Shown here: positions 6,689 through 10,827 of the stretch, one piece after another
Position numbering within the stretch: position 1 is the first letter of the stretch
How the letters are laid out: each line of letters starts with the position of its first letter
Assembly: GCA_018713975.1 (NCBI GenBank)
Contig: DVOB01000076.1
Span: 1-10,827, forward strand
DNA from: Lentihominibacter excrementipullorum
Lineage (GTDB): Bacteria; Bacillota; Clostridia; Peptostreptococcales; Anaerovoracaceae
Direction: 5' to 3'
Length of the DNA stretch: 10,827 nucleotides
Made by a program: the position numbers and the translations under genes
Notes under the pieces: model-generated
What the model saw: only the letters and a program-made list of their open reading frames with translations
What the model was told of the DNA's origin: nothing
Database searches by the model: none

Positions 6689-7654
6689 CTACGCAATATC
6701 CTCTTCCTCCTTTTCAAAAATAACAAAAAATTCAGAACCTTTTCCGACACAACTCTCCACCCTGAGAACAGCGCCCAGCAGAACAGCTATATGTTTGACT
6801 ATAGATAGACCTAATCCCGTGCCGCCCGCCTTCTTCGATCTCGACTTATCCACACGGTAGAACCGTTCGAAGAGTCTTTCATGATGCTCCGGAGCGATAC
6901 CTATCCCCTCGTCCTTCACACTGATGACCTTACGCTCTCCATCGACATACGCCTTTACCCAGATGCGTTTTCCTTCATCCGAATATTTTATGGCGTTTTC
7001 TATGAGATTCATCATCATCTGACAAAATCTGTCCTCAGACCCGCTTATGACCATCTCTGCGTCCAGCTGTGCCAGCACGGTTATCTCCTTGCTGTCGGCT
7101 ATAGGCTTGAGAGCCTGTATCGTGCTTTCCACAGCTTTTTTGACGTTGAACTTCCCGCATCCGAAAGAGCGCTTGTTTTCTATATCAGAGAGGACCAGCA
7201 GGTCGTTTATGAGACGTTTGAGCCTGGATGTCTCAATGGCTATGATATCTATGAACTTGGTCCTTATTTCAGGATCCTCGGCAGCTCCCTCCTGAAGAGT
7301 TTCTATGAAACCGGAAATAGAGGTGAGGGGGGTCTTCAGCTCATGGCTCACATTAGCTACGAATTCCTTTCTTATGGCCTCTGCCTTCCTGCTCTCCTCT
7401 ATGGCTTTTTCCATCTCAGATAATTTCTCGGAGTAGGGCTTTATTATCAGGAAATATCCCTGTATGCTGATGGCAGCTATCACTGCGACAAACGCCACCG
7501 CCATCAGCAGCACTCCGCTTTCCGACCGTTCCCAGAACCCCTCTCCCTGGACGACGCCGACCCGCGGGTAAACATAGAATCTCCAGATGAGATATATGGC
7601 CAGCAGATTCAGGACCACAGCCTCCGCTATCAGCGCGATACATCTGTTTCTCAT
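6689..7654 (-). CDS. phoR: PhoR-like sensor histidine kinase
   Basis: The 321-residue product has two membrane helices (about 5-25 and 48-71) framing a very short extracytoplasmic loop of about 20 residues. HisKA follows with FVANVSHELKTPLTS, phospho-acceptor His104. The HATPase_c domain has N box NLIENAIKY (216-224), G1 DEGIGI (248-253), F box ERFYRV (263-268) and G2 GGTGLGL (277-283). All catalytic boxes are intact. Unlike longer PhoR proteins there is no room for a PAS domain or sizeable sensor loop, so the signal may come through a partner protein; the PhoU domain encoded by the upstream symporter gene is a candidate (inference). The ATG overlaps the regulator stop as ATGA (7651-7654), implying translational coupling. 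The kinase family is certain; the phoR symbol rests on similarity of type and on the neighbouring phosphate genes. Confidence 0.9.
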   Translation of the reverse strand: MRNRCIALIAEAVVLNLLAIYLIWRFYVYPRVGVVQGEGFWERSESGVLLMAVAFVAVIAAISIQGYFLIIKPYSEKLSEMEKAIEESRKAEAIRKEFVANVSHELKTPLTSISGFIETLQEGAAEDPEIRTKFIDIIAIETSRLKRLINDLLVLSDIENKRSFGCGKFNVKKAVESTIQALKPIADSKEITVLAQLDAEMVISGSEDRFCQMMMNLIENAIKYSDEGKRIWVKAYVDGERKVISVKDEGIGIAPEHHERLFERFYRVDKSRSKKAGGTGLGLSIVKHIAVLLGAVLRVESCVGKGSEFFVIFEKEEEDIA

Positions 7655-8334
7655 CTGACTTTATAGCCCTTTCCTCTTATGGTCTCGATATACTTTTCCT
7701 CGTTATCTCCGTCGGAAAGCTTCTGTCTCAGATGTCTTATATGTACATCCACCGTCCTCGTCTCTCCGGCGTAATCTATACCCCAGACATTATTCAAAAG
7801 CTGATCTCTCGTGAAGACATGTCCCCGATTCTCTACCAAATACTTGAGCAGCTCGAATTCTCTGAGGGTAAGGTCTACGATCCTGTCTCCCACCTTGACT
7901 TCGTGGCATTCCACATTCATAGAAAGGTCTCCTACCGATATGATAGTATCATGTCCGCTGCTTGATGTGACTTCATATCTCCGAAGCACTGCCTTTATCC
8001 TCGCCATCAGCTCACGTATGCCGAATGGTTTCGATATGTAATCATCAGCGCCGTACTCCAGTCCCGTCACCTTGTCCAGCTCATCAGTCTTGGCTGTTAT
8101 CATGATAATTGGCGTATTGTCGCCTTCTTCCCTCAGCTCCTTGCATATCTCGTACCCAGTCTTTCCGGGAAGCATTATGTCAAGCAATATGAGATCCGGC
8201 CTTTCACGCTGGACCATGGTTATCCCCATGACCCCGTCTTCCGCAGCGATGCCGTCATATCCGTTGGTCTTTAAATTATAAAGTATGAGCTCTCTTATGT
8301 TGGGCTCATCCTCTATAATAAGTATTTTTTTCAT
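7651..8334 (-). CDS. phoP: PhoB/PhoP-type response regulator (OmpR family)
   Basis: The 227-residue product has the standard OmpR-family length. The receiver domain (1-115) holds the acidic pocket E8/D9, phosphorylation site D52 in LLDIMLPG, T80 and K102. The C-terminal winged-helix DNA-binding domain (about 130-227) includes LTLREFELLKYL and the recognition-helix region TRTVDVHIRHLRQKL. It should be phosphorylated by the kinase encoded immediately downstream and bind direct-repeat operators. Start choice: ATG at 8334 begins MKKILIIEDE, the usual receiver start, with AGGAG 10 nt upstream. An in-frame ATG at 8358 would add eight residues and has a weaker site (AAGGGG). The symbol is an inference from the adjoining phosphate symporter and from PhoP-box-like repeats upstream of it. 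Confidence 0.9.
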   Translation of the reverse strand: MKKILIIEDEPNIRELILYNLKTNGYDGIAAEDGVMGITMVQRERPDLILLDIMLPGKTGYEICKELREEGDNTPIIMITAKTDELDKVTGLEYGADDYISKPFGIRELMARIKAVLRRYEVTSSSGHDTIISVGDLSMNVECHEVKVGDRIVDLTLREFELLKYLVENRGHVFTRDQLLNNVWGIDYAGETRTVDVHIRHLRQKLSDGDNEEKYIETIRGKGYKVR

Positions 8335-8380
8335 ATCTGATCTTCTCCTGGATGTCATTAAAGGCCCCTTTACATATCTT

Positions 8381-8409
8381 ATTTTAACACAATTCTGTAA
8401 ATTACTCAA
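8381..8409 (-). promoter_or_regulatory. Internal sigma-A-like promoter before the response regulator
   Basis: Leftward TTGAGT (8409-8404), spacer of exactly 17 nt, TAAAAT (8386-8381). The -35 overlaps the TAA stop of the symporter gene. This could let the regulator, kinase and antiporter be expressed independently of the phosphate-controlled upstream promoter. Confidence 0.55.
8384..8401. promoter_or_regulatory. Imperfect 18-bp palindrome, possible operator
   Basis: TTAACACAATTCTGTAAA is palindromic except at two symmetric pairs. Its halves are TTAACA and TGTAAA, that is, two TTWACA hexamers facing each other. It lies between the -35 and -10 of the regulator promoter and overlaps the -10. 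The hexamer equals the one repeated upstream of the symporter gene, so autoregulation by the encoded regulator is plausible, though the inverted order differs from the usual tandem PhoP boxes. Confidence 0.35.
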
Positions 8410-10072
8410 CGCTATGATTTTCTATGATGACATTGGCTATATTATCGCAGTAATCGCCTATTTTCTCTATATCATGTATGACATCTGTGTAAATCACTGT
8501 AAATTCCGGTGAACACTTTTTCTGGGTGAGACGTACCATGTGACGCTGACGAAGCTCTCCCTCCATGATGTTCATTTCCGTCTCCATCTCCCTGACGCCC
8601 CCGGCCTTTTCCGGATCACCGTTTTCCAGTGCGTCTATACTGTCCCCCGTCATCTTCTTTGCCAGATCGAAACAGCTGTATATTTCAGCATATGCTTCCT
8701 CGGAAAATTCATATGATTTCTTTATCTTTGAATCGGCAAACTCGGCTATATTCTTACAGTGATCACCGATGTGCTCGATATCTGCCGCCACATGCATCAG
8801 ACCCGATATCGCGGTGCCCTGCTCTCCCGTATTGGTATCATTGGCCACCATGGCGGAAAGGTAATTGAGGATCTTGCCGTGGAGCTCGTCCACCGTCTCC
8901 TCTGTCACCATGACTTCCCTGACTGCGACGCTGTCGTTCCCTATGAAAGCTTTCTGCGCCGAAACTATCATTCCGAGAGCCATCCTCCCCAGCCTTGCCA
9001 GCTCCTTCGTCGCCAGATGTATAGCTACGAACGGCTGCTCCAGCACGTTATAATCCAGATATGCAGGTTCCGACGGAAGTCTGTCCACTTCTTTTCCCGG
9101 AACGATCTTCGTCACTACCTTCACCAGGATCGGTATGATAGGGATGAACCAGATGGTATTGAAGAGATTAAAGCAGAGATGAGCGTTAGCTATCTGTCTG
9201 GAGATCACCTCCACCTCCGGTCCTTTAGGAGATATGAACTGTATGAATTCGGCGTAATAAGGAATGAACCAGATAAACAGCAGTGTTCCCGTAAGATTGA
9301 AGATCACGTGAGCGGCCGCTGTCCTCTTGGCCGCGATAGAACCTCCTATGGATGCCAGCACCGCCGTGATCGTCGTCCCGATATTGTCTCCAAACAGTAT
9401 CGGCAGCGCTCCTTGCAGCCCTATGATGCTGGATATGCCGTCAGGCCCTGCCGTCGACGCCAGATTCTGAAGCACAGCGATAGTCGCCGAACTGCTCTGC
9501 ACGATCACAGTCATACACATCCCGAGAGCTACTCCCAGCACAGGGATATCCTGGACCTGCATCATCAAATCCAGGAAAACTTGAGATCCCGCCAGCGGTT
9601 CCATGGTATCTCCCATGATATTTATCCCCACGAAGAGGACTCCGAATCCAAATACAGTCTGTCCCAGATACGAGACAAACTCTCTCTTCTTGAAGAAAAA
9701 ATACATGATGAATCCTACGGCTACGAAAGCCCATGCATAATCTCCTATACTGAACGCGATCAACTGAGCCGTGATCGTCGTCCCGATGTTGGCCCCCAAC
9801 ACTATGCTGATCGCCTGCGGGAGTTTCATCAGCTTGGCGCTGACAAAGCCTATGACCATCACCGTCGTCGCACTGCTGCTCTGCAACACAGCCGTTACCA
9901 GAGCTCCGGCAAGGACTCCTAAAACCGGGTTTCTGGTAAGCATGGCCAATATGGTCCTCATCTTGTCACCCGCCGCTTTCTGCAGGCCATCGCTCATGAA
10001 ATTCATCCCGAATATGAACAGAGCCAGCCCTCCTACCAACGTCATGATCATCTGTACTGCTTCGACATTCAT
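8402..10072 (-). CDS. Na+/phosphate symporter with C-terminal PhoU domain
   Basis: The 556-residue product belongs to the Na/Pi cotransporter family (NptA/YjbB type). Two inverted Na_Pi_cotrans repeats are visible, each with the signature QSSSAT (64-69 and 192-197) followed by GxNIGTT (GANIGTT 93-99, GDNIGTT 228-234). These form the Na+ and phosphate sites. About 8-10 membrane segments end near residue 323. The C-terminal part (about 345-550) is a PhoU-like helical bundle with two metal-binding motifs, DIEHIGDHCKNI (431-442) and DIEKIGDYCDNI (534-545). It should move phosphate across the inner membrane, the PhoU part linking transport to the two-component system. ATG at 10072 has AAAAGGAG 8 nt upstream. 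It is first of the leftward operon: 67 nt separate its stop from the regulator start, with no terminator. The upstream TTAACA repeats suggest induction by phosphate starvation. E. coli YjbB, of similar build, exports phosphate, so direction of flow is not settled. Confidence 0.92.
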   Translation of the reverse strand: MNVEAVQMIMTLVGGLALFIFGMNFMSDGLQKAAGDKMRTILAMLTRNPVLGVLAGALVTAVLQSSSATTVMVIGFVSAKLMKLPQAISIVLGANIGTTITAQLIAFSIGDYAWAFVAVGFIMYFFFKKREFVSYLGQTVFGFGVLFVGINIMGDTMEPLAGSQVFLDLMMQVQDIPVLGVALGMCMTVIVQSSSATIAVLQNLASTAGPDGISSIIGLQGALPILFGDNIGTTITAVLASIGGSIAAKRTAAAHVIFNLTGTLLFIWFIPYYAEFIQFISPKGPEVEVISRQIANAHLCFNLFNTIWFIPIIPILVKVVTKIVPGKEVDRLPSEPAYLDYNVLEQPFVAIHLATKELARLGRMALGMIVSAQKAFIGNDSVAVREVMVTEETVDELHGKILNYLSAMVANDTNTGEQGTAISGLMHVAADIEHIGDHCKNIAEFADSKIKKSYEFSEEAYAEIYSCFDLAKKMTGDSIDALENGDPEKAGGVREMETEMNIMEGELRQRHMVRLTQKKCSPEFTVIYTDVIHDIEKIGDYCDNIANVIIENHSVE

Positions 10073-10147
10073 CTTCCTCTCTCCTTTTCGTCCATTGCTT
10101 CATCTTCCGTCTGCCATCATTCCTTCCGTCATTGCTCCCTCTATATC

Positions 10148-10176
10148 CGCTGTCTGCCGCTTCGGCCACGACAGCG
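10148..10176 (-). other. Hairpin in the symporter 5' leader
   Basis: CGCTGTC (10148-10154) pairs with GACAGCG (10170-10176), and GCCG (10156-10159) with CGGC (10163-10166) round a 3-nt loop. On the leftward strand no T-run follows, so it is not an intrinsic terminator. Between it and the ribosome site is a purine-rich tract with repeated GACGGAAG-like words (about 10085-10140). It may affect mRNA stability or be incidental. Confidence 0.4.
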
Positions 10177-10217
10177 ATTTGCTCTTATGATGACTTTTTT
10201 GCCGGACAACATCTCAC

Positions 10218-10290
10218 TTTATATATACTATATTTACTCAATGTAAACAAAAAGCCATCAAATGTTAAACGAATATTAAGTTTATGTTAA
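10218..10290 (-). promoter_or_regulatory. Symporter promoter region with PhoP-box-like direct repeats
   Basis: On the leftward strand TTAACA (10290-10285), TTAATA (10279-10274) and TTAACA (10268-10263) recur at exactly 11 bp, and a further TTTACA lies at 10247-10242. The Bacillus PhoP box is TT(A/T/C)ACA repeated with 5-bp gaps, which this matches in form and orientation. AT-rich -10 candidates follow: TATAGT (10232-10227), 9 nt after the last hexamer, or TATAAA (10223-10218), 18 nt after it. The resulting leader would be about 140-150 nt. Confidence 0.6.
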
Positions 10291-10382
10291 GGCACATAGG
10301 CCCATCATTTTCCCATTTCCCTTGCATTTAGTGAATCTGCGCCTGTTTTCCCTCAGCATGCCGCGCATTTCATCATCCAAAG
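10291..10382. other. Intergenic centre between divergent genes, no element seen
   Basis: Together with the symporter leader and the two box clusters this belongs to the 409-base gap between the divergent symporter and permease genes. This central part shows no reading frame, hairpin or repeat that I can support. Confidence 0.5.
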
Positions 10383-10399
10383 TGTTAATTTTATGTTAA
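10383..10399. promoter_or_regulatory. Second PhoP-box-like pair
   Basis: Two perfect TGTTAA hexamers (10383-10388 and 10394-10399) at an 11-bp step, i.e. TTAACA-N5-TTAACA on the leftward strand. TAATAC at 10411-10416 lies 11 nt to the right and could be a -10 for the rightward permease, but the consensus hexamer reads on the other strand. The pair may therefore activate the distant symporter, repress the permease, or serve both. Confidence 0.5.
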
Positions 10400-10455
10400 T
10401 TATATCTCAATAATACCCAAAAACAACCAGCTATCCGCCTTTTTCTTCATTTGTA

Positions 10456-10464
10456 TGGTATCAT
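10456..10464 (+). promoter_or_regulatory. Possible extended -10 promoter of the permease gene
   Basis: TGGTATCAT gives TGn plus TATCAT. Transcription would start near 10471, at the GGAGG itself, leaving about 11 nt of leader. No convincing -35 lies at the right distance. TAATAC at 10411-10416 is the alternative. Confidence 0.35.
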
Positions 10465-10481
10465 TACAAAGGAGGTGTAAA

Positions 10482-10827
10482 ATGCTGAATGGTATAATGA
10501 GCGTCCTGGTAATATTCATGATAATGGCCGTAGGAGCCTATTTCACCTGGAGAAAAAAATGGCCGGAAAGCACCAATAAAGTCTTTTCTATCGCTGTAGT
10601 CCAGATAGCGGCCCCGGCCCTTGCCATCGTCAGCATCGAGAATCACTTTACCCCGCAGCTGCTGCAGGCCTCACTCATGAACCTGCTGGTCATCGCCGGA
10701 AGCGTACTGCTGATGCATTTTATCGGCAAGCTTCTGGCCGGATTGATGAAGCTGCCACGAAAAAAACCATCCCCGCGTGAAACGCCAATGTCATTAAGTT
10801 ACGGCAGAAACAATAAGTATGAAATGA
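10482..10827 (+). CDS. Putative AEC-family permease, 5' part only
   Basis: ATG at 10482 follows GGAGG by 6 nt, and 115 codons run open to the window edge. Hydrophobic segments lie at about residues 5-22, 33-53 and 62-84, with basic loops between (WRKKW at 23-27; KLPRKK at 90-95). The pattern of a short first helix, a short charged turn, then IAVVQIAAPALAIVSI resembles the start of auxin efflux carrier (AEC, Mem_trans) proteins, whose second helix carries a conserved 'PA' and which are about 300-320 aa. AEC members in bacteria move small organic acids such as malate; no substrate is inferred here. Residues 96-115 (PSPRETPMSLSYGRNNKYEM) are more polar than I would expect after TM3, so a divergent loop or a different family is possible. 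It is divergent from the symporter gene and shares its control region. Confidence 0.6.
   Translation, partial: MLNGIMSVLVIFMIMAVGAYFTWRKKWPESTNKVFSIAVVQIAAPALAIVSIENHFTPQLLQASLMNLLVIAGSVLLMHFIGKLLAGLMKLPRKKPSPRETPMSLSYGRNNKYEM

Noticed and set aside
8759..9922. Rightward open frame of about 387 codons
   Set aside because: It lies opposite the symporter gene. Its R/H/S/Q-rich translation and lack of any motif mark it as antisense shadow, as do similar frames at 4334-5209 and 5231-6133 opposite the antiporter.
9966..10169. Leftward leader peptide before the symporter
   Set aside because: The frame starts at GTG without a ribosome site, is highly charged and runs far into the symporter gene out of frame.
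10199..10205. TTGCCGG as a distant copy of the array motif
   Set aside because: It is a single 7-mer with no 34-nt partner, expected by chance at this length.

Overview
The window looks like chromosomal DNA of an anaerobic, mid-GC member of the Bacillota, most likely class Clostridia. This rests on strong Shine-Dalgarno sites (GGAG/GGAGG) before every gene, use of TTG and GTG starts, frequent ATA codons, PhoP/PhoR-style two-component proteins and the gene families present. The genus cannot be read from the sequence. No plasmid, phage or insertion-sequence gene is visible, and no rRNA or tRNA was seen.

Left part (1-3350): the 5' nearly 400 codons of a leftward MFS permease run off the left edge. 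Upstream of it is a 666-base gene-free stretch holding the most unusual structure here. Six inverted repeats (TGCCGGAT ... ATCCGGCA), each exactly 34 nt from end to end, are mostly stepped at 51 nt, and a 27-bp tandem repeat with the same core sits at one end. A strong bidirectional terminator follows, then a leftward saccharopine-dehydrogenase-like oxidoreductase with its own sigma-A-type promoter.

Middle (3353-4349): a rightward cation diffusion facilitator (CDF) metal transporter starts at GTG, and a long bidirectional hairpin terminator separates it from the converging operon.

Right part (4361-10072, all leftward): an apparent phosphate-responsive operon. In transcription order it encodes a Na+/phosphate symporter fused to a PhoU domain, an OmpR/PhoB-type response regulator, a PhoR-type histidine kinase (4-base ATGA overlap with the regulator gene) and a Kef/CPA2-type cation:proton antiporter with an extra four-helix membrane module and two RCK_C domains. 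Upstream of the symporter lie direct repeats of TTAACA-like hexamers at an exact 11-bp period, the form of Bacillus PhoP boxes. A second pair of such boxes lies beside the divergent rightward gene at 10482, probably an AEC-family (auxin efflux carrier-like) permease cut by the right edge. The simplest model is that the kinase/regulator pair senses phosphate limitation and controls the symporter from these boxes, with an internal promoter giving separate expression of regulator, kinase and antiporter. That regulatory model is inference from motif form and gene order.
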